In this document: one piece after another, positions 24,346 to 33,093 of the stretch
How the letters are laid out: each line of letters starts with the position of its first letter
Numbering within the stretch: the first letter of the stretch is position 1
Assembly (NCBI GenBank): GCA_002387205.1
Contig: DGLA01000025.1
Coordinates: forward strand, 32,327-96,326
Direction: 5' to 3'
Source of the DNA: Stutzerimonas stutzeri
Lineage (GTDB): Bacteria > Pseudomonadota > Gammaproteobacteria > Pseudomonadales > Pseudomonadaceae
DNA length: 64,000 bases
Notes under the pieces: model-generated
What the model saw: only the letters and a program-made list of their open reading frames with translations
Told to the model about the DNA's origin: nothing
Databases searched by the model: none
Made by a program: the position numbers and the translations under genes

Positions 24346-24984
24346 CTAGGGGTCCTCTGCGCGCATTTCGGCTGGAAGCTCAGGCTGCAGCTCGGGGTGC
24401 AGGCGCTGATGCTCCTGGTAAAGATAGGAGCGGATGCGTTCAGCATCCTTGTCCAGCGGGTATTCCACCTCGTAGGCTGTCATGCCGCCTTCGGCATCAC
24501 GGATCCGCCGCGCGTCGATCTTGAATGAAGCCTCGCCCGGCAAAGCGAGGCGCAAATGCAGGAACTTGGGCGCCTTGTGCTTGGGGCCGGTATCGACCAG
24601 CAGGCCGTTGGGTGAGAGTTCGTGCACACTCAGGGTGGTTTCGTGACCCTCATCCGAGAGCAGTGGCAGGGGCTCATCGAGGTGTAGCCGCCAAGCGCGC
24701 AACACCGGGCCGCGCTCGTAAATGGTTGGCGGCGCCAGCTGCAACTGGAGGCTGTGAAACTCGTCTTCACGAAGTTGCAGCGGGAAGGACATGCAGTAGT
24801 TTTCCAGCTCCGCCTCAAGCGTCAGATTGGCTTTAGCCGCAAGCTGCAGCAGCAAACCATTGGCGCGCTCGCCCCCGTCGACCCGAAAGCCTGAGTGGCT
24901 TTCTCCGGGTTCGGCTGAGCTGCTGCCGACGAGCTTGTTGATATAAGCCAGTTCGGCACTGGTGAGGACGGTCTTTTCCGCCAT
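24346..24984 (-). CDS. PilZ-like domain protein
   Basis: 212-residue cytoplasmic protein. The C-terminal half (~105-195) looks PilZ-like, with the ELSPNGLLVDTG block corresponding to the D/NxSxxG loop and a beta-barrel pattern ending AYEVEYPLDKDAERIRSYLYQEHQR. I do not see an unambiguous RxxxR c-di-GMP motif, so binding is uncertain. The N-terminal ~100 residues resemble a YcgR-like N domain. Start ATG at 24984 (MAEKTVLTSAELAYINKL) follows GAGAAGGAAAT. It is divergent from the flavodoxin gene. Confidence 0.65.
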   Translation of the reverse strand: MAEKTVLTSAELAYINKLVGSSSAEPGESHSGFRVDGGERANGLLLQLAAKANLTLEAELENYCMSFPLQLREDEFHSLQLQLAPPTIYERGPVLRAWRLHLDEPLPLLSDEGHETTLSVHELSPNGLLVDTGPKHKAPKFLHLRLALPGEASFKIDARRIRDAEGGMTAYEVEYPLDKDAERIRSYLYQEHQRLHPELQPELPAEMRAEDP

Positions 24985-25232
24985 GATCGATTTCCTTCTC
25001 AAGGGCAGCAGGGTAGGCCTACCCGCGCCTTCTGTCGCTCCGGTGTCAGTGACGGTGCCCAGCCGCTGCGAGAGTTGGGGCCTGGACCGATTGCGACAGC
25101 GCTTGGGTCGTCCGGTTCCACACCGGGGCAACGTGCATGACCCGATCCGGAGCCAAGTGTAGATATGCAGTGGCATGCCGGATGTGTCGAATGCGGCATA
25201 ATGTCCAACTTCTATTCGCAATGGAGCCCACC

Positions 25233-25685
25233 ATGAAAGTCGCCATCCTCTCCGGCACTGTTTATGGCACTGCCGAAGACGTCGCCCGTCATGCGGCCGG
25301 TATCTTGAAGGAAACGGGTTTCGAGACCTGGCATGATCCTCGTGCTCAACTTTCGCAGATTCAGGCTTTTGCCCCGGATGCTCTGTTGTTTGTCACTGCC
25401 ACTACCGGTATGGGGGAGTTGCCGGACAGCCTGGTTCCCCTGTATTCGACGATTCGCGAGCAGTTTCCTGCCTGGCAGGGCCTGCCTGGCGGCGTGATCG
25501 CTCTGGGTGATGCGAGCTACGGCGATACCTTCTGCGGCGGCGGTGAACTGATTCGCGAGCTGTACGCCGAGCTGGGTGTGCGCGAGGTGGTAGATATGCT
25601 TCGCCTGGATGCCAGTGAAACGGTCACGCCCGAGAGTGACGCCGAGCCCTGGCTGGAGCGCTTCGCCGTCGCGCTGCGTGGCTGA
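25233..25685 (+). CDS. Flavodoxin (MioC-like)
   Basis: 150-residue flavodoxin-fold FMN electron carrier. FMN phosphate loop SGTVYGTAEDVA near residues 7-18, then FVTATTGMGELPDSL and ALGDASYGDTFCGGG, the isoalloxazine-contact regions of short-chain flavodoxins. ATG 25233 is used because GGAG lies at 25223-25226; an in-frame ATG at 25221 is also possible. The redox partner cannot be told from this context. Confidence 0.87.
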   Translation: MKVAILSGTVYGTAEDVARHAAGILKETGFETWHDPRAQLSQIQAFAPDALLFVTATTGMGELPDSLVPLYSTIREQFPAWQGLPGGVIALGDASYGDTFCGGGELIRELYAELGVREVVDMLRLDASETVTPESDAEPWLERFAVALRG

Positions 25686-25787
25686 GCGTCTGTCTCGTCG
25701 GCCATCAGGCTGGCTTCAAGGGAAACTCTAGGGTGGCCTCGGCAACGCTAGACTTCAGGCACGGAAAACAAAAACAAGAGGTGCTTC

Positions 25788-26564
25788 GTGAATGCTCTAC
25801 ATGCCATCCAATCGCTGAAACATCAGGTCAGTACTGCTGAGTGGCAGACTCGCGTCGATCTTGCTGCCTGCTACAGGCTAGTCGCTTTGTATGGCTGGGA
25901 CGACCTGATCTTCACCCATATTTCGGCGAAGATTCCTGATACCGACGAGTTCCTGATCAACCCATACGGCCTGATGTTTCATGAGATCACCGCGTCCAGC
26001 CTGGTCAAGATCGATCTGGCGGGCAACAAGCTCATGGATTCGCCGTACGATATCAATCCGGCCGGCTATACCATTCACAGCGCCGTGCATGAAGTGCGCC
26101 ATGACGTGGCCTGCGTCATGCACACCCATACCGCTGCTGGGGTCGCGGTGTCGGCACAGAAACAAGGGTTGCTGCCGATCAGTCAGCAGTCGCTGTTTGT
26201 GCTGGCCAGCCTGTCAACCCATGGCTATGAGGGCGTTGCGCTGAATCATGACGAGAAGACGCGTTTGCAGGCGGATCTCGGCGAGACCGGGTTCATGCTT
26301 CTGCACAACCATGGGCTGATGACCTGCGGGGCGAGCGTCGCCGATACCTTTCTGATGATGTTCATCTTCCAGCGTGCCTGTGAAGTGCAGGTCATGGCCC
26401 AGACCGGCGGCGCCGAGCTGATTCCAATCCCACCGCAGATACTTGCCGGGGCCAAGGCAATGGCTGCAGGCGTAACCCGGAGCAAGGGCGGGATGGGCGG
26501 TGCCCTGGCCTGGCCTGCGCTGCTGCGCAAACTCGACCAGCAAAGTCCGGGTTACGACAGTTAA
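25788..26564 (+). CDS. Class II aldolase/adducin family protein
   Basis: 258-residue protein with the class II aldolase fold (PF00596). Zinc-site histidines appear in VMHTHTAAGVAVS and in LLHNHGLMTCG, plus DDLIFTHISAKIP near the N-terminus. Substrate is unknown; adducin-like members of this size are often of unassigned function. The start is GTG at 25788 with AGAGG upstream. It converges with acpH: the two stop codons share TTAA (26561-26564). Confidence 0.87.
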   Translation: MNALHAIQSLKHQVSTAEWQTRVDLAACYRLVALYGWDDLIFTHISAKIPDTDEFLINPYGLMFHEITASSLVKIDLAGNKLMDSPYDINPAGYTIHSAVHEVRHDVACVMHTHTAAGVAVSAQKQGLLPISQQSLFVLASLSTHGYEGVALNHDEKTRLQADLGETGFMLLHNHGLMTCGASVADTFLMMFIFQRACEVQVMAQTGGAELIPIPPQILAGAKAMAAGVTRSKGGMGGALAWPALLRKLDQQSPGYDS

Positions 26565-27139
26565 GGCCGGTTGCTGCGTTGGGCGAAAGCTTGCAGTTGC
26601 GGGTAAAACTCAAGGAAGTCCCCGCGCAGCGGTTCATACAGCTTTTCCAGCTCCGCCACGCCGCCGAGCAGCCCTTCCGGGCGCGATAGGCGGCGGCTCA
26701 TGCCAGCGACCACCTGCTCCATGACGGCGAAATCCCGATAACTGCCAAGCCAGTCCTGGGCGACCATACGCGGGGCGATCAGCGCCAGCTTTCCCGGCAG
26801 CTCGGCTTCATCGTTCAGCACCTGGTAGACATGGGCGGTGAATTGCCCCAGGGGCATGCTTGAATAATCACGCCATCCGGCGGCCAGACAGTGATCGAAG
26901 AACAGGTCGACCAGAATACCGGCGTAGCGACGCCGCTCGCTGGGAAAGCGCAGCTTGGCCTGTAGCACAAGCGGATGGCTGTCGGTGTACGCATCGATCT
27001 GCCGATGAAGGCGGATACCGGCTTCGATGTCGGCGGGCCAGCGGTTTTCCAGGCGGCCCTTGACGAAGTCTCCGTAGAGACTGCCAAGCAGCTCACCGGG
27101 GCGTGAGCCGCCGAGGTGAAGGTGTGCTAGATAATTCAT
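26561..27139 (-). CDS. acpH: Acyl carrier protein phosphodiesterase
   Basis: 192-residue HD-like hydrolase (DUF479/AcpH family) that removes the 4'-phosphopantetheine arm from holo-ACP. N-terminal signature MNYLAHLHLGG, then GDFVKGR, IRLHRQIDAYTD and LVDLFFDHCLA with the metal-binding His/Asp residues. Length matches E. coli AcpH (193). It ends tail to tail with the aldolase gene. Confidence 0.9.
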   Translation of the reverse strand: MNYLAHLHLGGSRPGELLGSLYGDFVKGRLENRWPADIEAGIRLHRQIDAYTDSHPLVLQAKLRFPSERRRYAGILVDLFFDHCLAAGWRDYSSMPLGQFTAHVYQVLNDEAELPGKLALIAPRMVAQDWLGSYRDFAVMEQVVAGMSRRLSRPEGLLGGVAELEKLYEPLRGDFLEFYPQLQAFAQRSNRP

Positions 27140-27178
27140 GATGCCAGTCTAGCAGTGCTCGCTTGCACCAGGCTTGCA

Positions 27179-27949
27179 TCAGGCTGCGGATGCTAATGGC
27201 TGCGGCGAGCTTTGCAGCGCTCCGGTTATAACTTCATGGCAGCGTCTGGCGAGCGGGTTGCGTTGCGTTCCTACAGTCAAAATAGGCGAAAGTAGCTTGA
27301 TTTCGACCACGGCGGTGTCTTCGCGCAGCATCCTGAACAGATGGGATAGCAGATCGTCGTCGCCGATGAAGGGCGCTATCGGGTCGACAGCGTCTTCGCG
27401 TAGGTAGCGGATGGCCACTGGCTGGACCGGTACGCCGGCGTCGATAGCGCAGCCCAGCAGCCGTGAATGGAAGGTGCGTACGGATGTGCCGTCTGTGGTG
27501 GTGCCTTCCGGAAAGATCAGCAGATTGCGGCCCTGTTTGAGTTCGTCAGCCAGTAGTTGAGTCAGTGTCGAGCTGTCACCGCTCCCCCGTTGAATGAACT
27601 GCGTCCCGGCTTCCTCTGTCAACCAGCCGACAAGCGGCCATTTGAGAATGTCAGCTTTGGCCAGGAAGGTCATGGGCCGTAACATTCCCAGAAAAGGGAT
27701 ATCGCTCCAGGATAGGTGGTTGGCGACCCACAGCATCGGACGATCCGGAAGCTCCCCAGTCATGCGGACTTCAAATGGCAATGCCATCGCCAGTCGCGCC
27801 AGGAACCAGCGGCACAGCCGCTGGCGCGAGGCTTGCGACGGCCTGGGACCCAACAGGGTACGCAGCCGGAGTCCACTTGCCAGCACCAGGCCGAACGCCA
27901 CAACCGCTATTATTCTGGCCAGCCGCAGGTAGAGCCTGAATCGCTGCAT
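27179..27949 (-). CDS. olsA: Lyso-ornithine lipid O-acyltransferase (PlsC family)
   Basis: 256-residue inner-membrane acyltransferase. An N-terminal membrane helix (~8-28) is followed by the PlsC core with acceptor motif NHLSWSDIPFLG (HxxxxD) and FPEGTTTDG. It is assigned as OlsA, which acylates lyso-ornithine lipid, because it directly follows olsB with one base between the genes (TGA-T-ATG). By sequence alone it could be a 1-acyl-glycerol-3-phosphate acyltransferase paralogue. Start ATG at 27949. Confidence 0.85.
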   Translation of the reverse strand: MQRFRLYLRLARIIAVVAFGLVLASGLRLRTLLGPRPSQASRQRLCRWFLARLAMALPFEVRMTGELPDRPMLWVANHLSWSDIPFLGMLRPMTFLAKADILKWPLVGWLTEEAGTQFIQRGSGDSSTLTQLLADELKQGRNLLIFPEGTTTDGTSVRTFHSRLLGCAIDAGVPVQPVAIRYLREDAVDPIAPFIGDDDLLSHLFRMLREDTAVVEIKLLSPILTVGTQRNPLARRCHEVITGALQSSPQPLASAA

Positions 27950-27950
27950 A

Positions 27951-28697
27951 TCAGACCGCTGCCTTGAAATGCCGGGCGTAGCGTGGGCACAGCTCGTCGC
28001 GCTTGAGCAGAATGAACAGGTCGGCGACCTGGAACTCCGGGTCCCAGCACGGCTCACCACAGATCTTGGCACCCAAGCGCATATATGCCTTGAGCAGCGC
28101 AGGCGTCTCGGCGGTGACATTGTCCGGTAGCGCCAGTTCTGGCAGCGGGTTCTTTGGTCGGGCGTGCAGCAATTCGGTGGACAGATGCCGCTCGCGTAAT
28201 CGCTGCATGATGGCTTGGGCCTGGATGCCACCGTCGCGCATGGGAATACTGGCGCAACCCATAAGATACCGGTAGCCGCCCTGGTTCAGCACATCGGCCA
28301 GTTCGGCCCAGAGCACGGCGATGGTGGCCCCGTTGCGGTAGGCGGGGTGCACGCAGGTTCTACCGATTTCCAGGATCGGCCCTTGCAGCTCGGTCAGGCC
28401 CTGCAGATTGAATTCGCCTTCGCTGTAGAACTGTCCCAGCCGGAGCGCGGTCAGGTTATCGAGCAAGCGGGTTGTCGCGACCAGCTCGCCGGTGCCAAGG
28501 TCCCGCACGCCGATGTGGCTGCAATGCGCATCGAAATCGTCGCTATCCAGTCCCGCTTCGGCTCCGTGCATTCGTGCGCCAAACTCACCGCTGAAAACCT
28601 GATAACGCAGCGCCTGAGCTTCACGCAGCGCATCGTCTCCACACAGGCGCACGGCCTGCAGTTGCCGCGTCATGCGGGGAAAGGCAAGGGTGGTCAT
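27951..28697 (-). CDS. olsB: L-ornithine N-alpha-acyltransferase OlsB
   Basis: 248-residue GNAT-fold acyltransferase that transfers a 3-hydroxyacyl group from ACP to ornithine, the first step of ornithine-lipid synthesis. It carries the family blocks LRYQVFSGEFGA, FDAHCSHIGVRD, ILEIGRTCVHPAYRNGATIAVLW and YLMGCASI. The start ATG at 28697 has AGGAG upstream. olsB-olsA form a tight operon, divergent from a PLD-family gene. In other bacteria this pathway is induced by phosphate limitation. Confidence 0.92.
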   Translation of the reverse strand: MTTLAFPRMTRQLQAVRLCGDDALREAQALRYQVFSGEFGARMHGAEAGLDSDDFDAHCSHIGVRDLGTGELVATTRLLDNLTALRLGQFYSEGEFNLQGLTELQGPILEIGRTCVHPAYRNGATIAVLWAELADVLNQGGYRYLMGCASIPMRDGGIQAQAIMQRLRERHLSTELLHARPKNPLPELALPDNVTAETPALLKAYMRLGAKICGEPCWDPEFQVADLFILLKRDELCPRYARHFKAAV

Positions 28698-29233
28698 GCT
28701 TTGTCTCCTGGTAAGCCCTGGCAGTGGCAATGCATTCGGAGCGCATGGTTATTGTCGTTGGCGTTCCGTCAGTTTCCGATGTCAGAGGCTAGGCGGCGGC
28801 AGTGTCACGGTTGTTACGACTGGATGATGCTTGGATGACGGCCGTTTTCGCTGTAACGACTGGGCCCGCCTGACAGCGCTCGGTTTGCATTGCGCCTTGA
28901 CGGCTCTGGCCGAGAGCCGCAATAAGGGCTGGGTCGAAGCTGCAATGCCATTGGTTGAACGCGGGACCAAGGCGCCGGCAACCGGGTCGGAGTCGTCTCG
29001 ATGTCGCTGGAACAGGCTTGACCTTGTGTCCATACCGTCTGAAACCAGCGATCCGGGAACTCTGCGCGACGGCGCGGACCTATAACAGGCGTGCCATCAT
29101 TGCTTGCGGCACAGACTGCCGATATCGGCAGCATATGCGGCGACAGGCCGATGCTTACCTGGACAAGGATTTCAATGTCTCTCAGCTGTATCTCTTCTTG
29201 TTTTCCCGCATGGCTGGCCCGAGGCGCGCGCGC
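28698..29233. other. Divergent intergenic region olsB / PLD gene with a spaced direct repeat
   Basis: About 536 bases (shorter if the PLD gene starts upstream at 29135). A 12-base direct repeat TGT(T/A)ACGACTGG occurs at 28812-28823 and 28852-28863, exactly 40 bases apart, with a related TGTCAC at 28803. No convincing PhoB box of 11-base periodicity was found. Open frames here are not accepted as genes. Confidence 0.5.
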
Positions 29234-30397
29234 ATGATGCTCGCGGGCGAGGTGTTTTCATGGCGTGAGGGCAACCGTTTCCGGTTGCTGCTCGACGGCC
29301 CTCGGTTCTTTCCACAGATCCTGCAGCGTATCGATGCTGCCGAGCAGCGTGTTGACGTTGAGCTCTATCTGGTTGAAGACGGGCTCTGTTCGGATCGGCT
29401 TGTCCAGTCGCTTGTCGATGCAGCTCAGCGTGGCGTGCGCGTACGCTGCCTGTTCGATGGCTTCGGTTGCCTTAAGCTCGGCCAGAAAGCGCGCCAGCGC
29501 ATGCTCGATGGGGGCGTCGAGCTGCGCCAGTACAATCCGCTGAAGCTTCGGCTGAAGTTCCGCAACCTCCACCGCGACCACCGAAAGCTGATCCTGATCG
29601 ATGATCGGTGCTGCTTTGTGGGCGGAGCCGGTGCGACTGACGAGTTCTGGAACCCGGACAAGCCGGATGAGCATTGGCACGAGGCGATGGTTGAGATATC
29701 CGGGCCGTTGGTCGCGGACTGGCGCAGCTTGTTCGAGGCCCAATGGACGCTGTGTCTGAAGCGCCGCATCTGGCAATTGCCGCTGCCACAGCAATCGCCG
29801 AGGATACCGGCAGCGCCGGATATGGTTGATGGACTGGGGCGGGTCGCCTATTCCGCAGCGCGCCAGCATCGCGACATTCTCCACAGCCTGTTACGCAGTC
29901 TGCGACGTGCTGAACGGCGAATCTGGCTGGCGACGCCTTACTTCCTGCCCACTGGCCGGGTTCGTAGAGAGCTCATGCGTGCGGCGCGACGTGGCGTAGA
30001 GGTCCGCTTGCTACTGACCAGCCGCAACACCGATCATCCTTCGGTGCGATATGCCGGGCAGCGTTTCTATCCACGGCTGTTGCGCGCAGGCGTGCGGATT
30101 CATGAATATCAGCCACACTTTCTGCACCTGAAGCTGGTGCTGGTCGATGACTGGGTCAGCGTAGGGTCGTGCAACTTCGACCACTGGAATCTGCGCTGGA
30201 ATCTGGAGGCGAATCTCGAGGCGGTCGATTCGCACCTGAGCGCCAGCGTAGCGGAAAGTTTTGAACATGACTTCAATCAGAGCCTAGAGATCGACCTGAG
30301 GCAGTGGCACGCGCGTCCTCTCTATCTGCGGCTGTATCAGCGCCTGTGGGGGCTGCTCGACAGGCTCGTGATCAACATCTTCAACCGAAGCGGCTAG
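29234..30397 (+). CDS. Phospholipase D / cardiolipin synthase-like protein
   Basis: About 387-residue protein with two HKD active-site motifs. The first is in NLHRDHRKLILIDDRCCFVGG, the second in HFLHLKLVLVDDWVSVGSCNFD, which is the ClsB-type arrangement without long N-terminal membrane helices. It probably makes cardiolipin or a related phosphatidyl-transfer product at the inner membrane. The start is uncertain: ATG 29234 (GAGG upstream, MMLAGEVFSWREGNRF) is chosen, but the frame is open upstream with ATGs at 29135 and 29212. It is divergent from olsBA, suggesting a lipid-remodelling locus. Confidence 0.82.
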   Translation: MMLAGEVFSWREGNRFRLLLDGPRFFPQILQRIDAAEQRVDVELYLVEDGLCSDRLVQSLVDAAQRGVRVRCLFDGFGCLKLGQKARQRMLDGGVELRQYNPLKLRLKFRNLHRDHRKLILIDDRCCFVGGAGATDEFWNPDKPDEHWHEAMVEISGPLVADWRSLFEAQWTLCLKRRIWQLPLPQQSPRIPAAPDMVDGLGRVAYSAARQHRDILHSLLRSLRRAERRIWLATPYFLPTGRVRRELMRAARRGVEVRLLLTSRNTDHPSVRYAGQRFYPRLLRAGVRIHEYQPHFLHLKLVLVDDWVSVGSCNFDHWNLRWNLEANLEAVDSHLSASVAESFEHDFNQSLEIDLRQWHARPLYLRLYQRLWGLLDRLVINIFNRSG

Positions 30398-30443
30398 CCG
30401 GGCTGGCTGGCCTTGAATATCCATCTCAAATAGGAGCGTTCCG

Positions 30444-31025
30444 ATGGCTGCGAAGAAGATTCTCATGCTGGTTGGCGACTATGTCGAAGACTACGAAACC
30501 ATGGTGCCCTTCCAGGCGCTGCAGATGGTTGGGCATGTTGTGCATGCGGTTTGCCCGGACAAGAAAGCCGGCGACACGGTGCGAACCGCGGTCCATGACT
30601 TCGAAGGCGACCAGACCTACAGCGAAAAACCGGGGCACAACTTTGCGCTGAATTTCGATTTCGATGCGGTAAAAGCTGAAGACTACGATGCCCTGGTAGT
30701 GCCCGGTGGCCGTTCGCCGGAATATCTGCGTCTGAATGCAAATGTGATTGGCCTGGTCAAGGCATTCGGCGAGGCCAAAAAGCCGATCGCAGCGGTCTGT
30801 CATGGTGCCCAGCTGCTGGCTGCGGCCGATGTGCTTCAGGGGCGTGCGTGCAGTGCCTACCCGGCGTGTGCGCCTGAAGTGAAGCTGGCGGGCGGCGAGT
30901 TCGTCGATATAGGCGTCGACCAGGCGCATACCGAGGGCAACCTGGTGACCGCGCCGGCCTGGCCAGCGCATCCGGCTTGGCTGGCCGCATTTCTTGAGCT
31001 GCTCGGCACGCGCATCACCCTGTAA
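30444..31025 (+). CDS. DJ-1/PfpI family protein
   Basis: 193-residue protein of the DJ-1/PfpI superfamily (class I glutaminase-like fold). The nucleophile-elbow Cys is in AAVCHGAQLLAAA, and the family Glu/Asp region is LMLVGDYVEDYE near the N-terminus. VVPGGRSPEYLR is also typical. Members act as proteases, chaperones or glyoxalases; the exact activity is not predictable. AGGAGCG lies before the ATG. It follows the PLD gene in the same direction (46-base gap). Confidence 0.87.
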   Translation: MAAKKILMLVGDYVEDYETMVPFQALQMVGHVVHAVCPDKKAGDTVRTAVHDFEGDQTYSEKPGHNFALNFDFDAVKAEDYDALVVPGGRSPEYLRLNANVIGLVKAFGEAKKPIAAVCHGAQLLAAADVLQGRACSAYPACAPEVKLAGGEFVDIGVDQAHTEGNLVTAPAWPAHPAWLAAFLELLGTRITL

Positions 31026-31119
31026 GATGCGCCGCAGGATCAGGGCTGTCGTCCCGGCTGTTTTCGATGGCCCTTTTCCTGCAAACGATGCCGTCCTGTC
31101 CCAATTGCATGAGCACACC

Positions 31120-31350
31120 ATGAACCAGGCAAAAAACCCTCTTCACGGCATGACTCTGGAGGCCATCCTGATTGACCTGCAGGGCCGTTTCGGCTGGAGC
31201 GGCCTGGCAGAGCGTATCGATATCCGCTGTTTCAAGAGCGATCCCAGTATCAAGTCGAGTCTGACCTTTCTGCGCAAGACGCCCTGGGCCCGCGCAAAAG
31301 TCGAAGCACTGTTTTCGCAGGTGCATCGCTCCGATCCCGCTGGTAGTTGA
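31120..31350 (+). CDS. VF530 family DNA-binding-like protein
   Basis: 76-residue protein of the VF530 (DUF2132) family, with the conserved block PLHGMTLEAILIDLQGRFGWSGLA and SDPSIKSSLTFLRKTPWARAKVE. The family has a known fold with suggested DNA-binding character but no assigned role. Start ATG at 31120. It stands 94 bases after the PfpI gene. Confidence 0.87.
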   Translation: MNQAKNPLHGMTLEAILIDLQGRFGWSGLAERIDIRCFKSDPSIKSSLTFLRKTPWARAKVEALFSQVHRSDPAGS

Positions 31351-31422
31351 GTAACGGCAAGCCTTTCCCGTCTCACTGGGGTTCCGTTGGTCGTCTCGGC
31401 CAATCCTATTTCACGCCTCCGC

Positions 31423-31449
31423 TCAAGTTTGCCTTTTTATGACCGATTC
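31423..31449 (+). promoter_or_regulatory. Sigma-28 (FliA) promoter of the Aer-type receptor
   Basis: TCAAGTTT (31423-31430; consensus TAAAGTTT), exactly 11 bases, then ACCGATTC (31442-31449; consensus GCCGATAA). Seven of eight and five of eight matches with the canonical spacer, 79 bases upstream of a chemoreceptor gene, where FliA control is expected. Confidence 0.65.
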
Positions 31450-31527
31450 TCTTTTACGAGCCGATTCGATGTGACTGACCAGTCTGGAGTTGCATCGGAT
31501 CGCCACTACCGGTCATGGAATTAGGCA

Positions 31528-33093
31528 ATGAGAAATAATGGCTCTGTCAGCAACACCGAGCGTAGCTTTCCGGCACATCAGCGGCTGATCTCCGCAACCG
31601 ATACCCAGGGCAAGATCCTCTACTGCAACGATGAATTTGTCGCTATCAGCGGCTATTCCCGAGCTGAGCTGCTTGGTAGCGATCACAACCTGGTTCGCCA
31701 TCCGGATATGCCGCCGGCGGTATTCGAGGCCATGTGGGGGTACCTGAAAGCTGGAAAGAGCTGGATGGGTGTGGTCAAGAATCGCTGCAAGAACGGCGAC
31801 TTCTATTGGGTCAGTGCGTACGTCACGCCGATTCTGGAAGAAGGCAAGCTCACCGGTTTTGAATCGGTTCGAGTCAAGCCGACCACCGAACAGGTAGCGC
31901 AAGCCGCTGCGCTGTACGAACGTCTGCGTGCGGGACGGCCAGCCGTTGCTTTCAGTCATCGAGCCAAGGGCTGGATGCGTATGCTCGTAATGCCCCTGGT
32001 TGCCGCGGGTCTGGCTGCGGCAGGAATGCTTTGGCTGCCGGCTCCGGTGGAGGTGGTCGTACTGCTCTGCTTGTTCTTCGCGCTGGGTATCAGCTGCCAT
32101 GCCGCTGCAGAGCGGCAGCTGGAGCGGATACTGCGACATGTCCCCCAGGCGTTTACCGATCCGGTCGTGGCTCTTACCTATACACAGCAACACGGCAATG
32201 CCGCCCGGCTTGCAATGGCCCTGATCAGCGAAGATGCACGCTTGCGCACCGCGCTGACTCGCCTGTCGGACCTGGCAGGGCAGGTTGAAAGCGCCTCGGC
32301 CGAAACCTCGCTGCTGGCCAGCCAGACCGAGCACGAACTCCGTCAGCAGCGCGGTGAAACCGACATGACCGCTACCGCCGTTACAGAGATGACGGCGTCC
32401 ATCAGCGAAGTCGCCAGCCATGTTCAACTGACTGCAGAGGAAGCAACCACGGCGAATTCACTGGCAAATGATGGCGATCGGGTGGCCGAGCATTCGCGCA
32501 AGGCGATGGAAATGCTGGCGAACACCGTGACCAACATAGGCAATGCGGTCAACGAGCTGGCTGGTGAAACCCAGCAGATCATGTCAGCTGCCGGCATCAT
32601 TCAAAGCATTGCCGAGCAGACCAACCTGCTGGCCCTCAACGCAGCCATCGAGGCCGCACGAGCAGGGGAGCAGGGCAGGGGGTTTGCAGTGGTCGCCGAC
32701 GAAGTACGGGCGCTGGCAAGCAAGACCCGCGACTCGACCCAGCAGATCCAGGCCATCATTCAATCCCTGACCAGCAAGGCCGACGAGGCCGTGGCCATTG
32801 CCAAGGTGGGCGACAAGGAAGCTGCGCAGGGGCTTGCCCAGGTGATCGAGGCGCAGGTTGCGTTGCAAGGCATTCGCGAGGCGGTCAACCGCATTACCGG
32901 CATGAGCCAGCAGATGGCCGCCGCAGCCGAAGAACAGGCCCATGTGGCTGAAGACATCGCACGGCAGGTAACCAGTATCGCGGTCACCACCGACAGCAAT
33001 GTAGGCAAAGCGGACCTGGCCATGCAGCGTGGGCGCGAGCTTGAGGGGGCGGCGCGCGGCTTGCGCGCTTTGGTAGAGCGCTTCAACCGGTGA
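31528..33093 (+). CDS. aer: Aer-like PAS-domain chemoreceptor (aerotaxis/energy taxis)
   Basis: 521-residue methyl-accepting chemotaxis protein. The N-terminal PAS domain (~15-115) closely follows the Aer pattern (SGYSRAELLGSDHNLVRHPDMP, then WMGVVKNRCKNGDFYWV), suggesting FAD binding and redox/oxygen sensing. A hydrophobic hairpin lies at ~150-190 and there is no periplasmic ligand domain. The signalling domain (~245-521) has the conserved tip EQTNLLALNAAIEAARAGEQGRGFAVVADEVR, near residues 368-400. Start ATG at 31528. A FliA-like promoter precedes it. Confidence 0.87.
   Translation: MRNNGSVSNTERSFPAHQRLISATDTQGKILYCNDEFVAISGYSRAELLGSDHNLVRHPDMPPAVFEAMWGYLKAGKSWMGVVKNRCKNGDFYWVSAYVTPILEEGKLTGFESVRVKPTTEQVAQAAALYERLRAGRPAVAFSHRAKGWMRMLVMPLVAAGLAAAGMLWLPAPVEVVVLLCLFFALGISCHAAAERQLERILRHVPQAFTDPVVALTYTQQHGNAARLAMALISEDARLRTALTRLSDLAGQVESASAETSLLASQTEHELRQQRGETDMTATAVTEMTASISEVASHVQLTAEEATTANSLANDGDRVAEHSRKAMEMLANTVTNIGNAVNELAGETQQIMSAAGIIQSIAEQTNLLALNAAIEAARAGEQGRGFAVVADEVRALASKTRDSTQQIQAIIQSLTSKADEAVAIAKVGDKEAAQGLAQVIEAQVALQGIREAVNRITGMSQQMAAAAEEQAHVAEDIARQVTSIAVTTDSNVGKADLAMQRGRELEGAARGLRALVERFNR

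Noticed and set aside
28801..28863. PhoB box for olsB
   Set aside because: TGTnAC cores occur, but their spacing (9 and 40 bases) does not fit the 11-base periodicity of Pho boxes.
28831..29134. Upstream extension of the PLD gene or a separate small gene
   Set aside because: Open frame but no ribosome-binding site, no conserved residues and overlap with the direct repeats; a start near 29234 is more plausible.
31460..31467. Second FliA -10 (GCCGATTC)
   Set aside because: A better -10 match than the chosen one, but no TAAAGTTT-like -35 lies 11 bases upstream.
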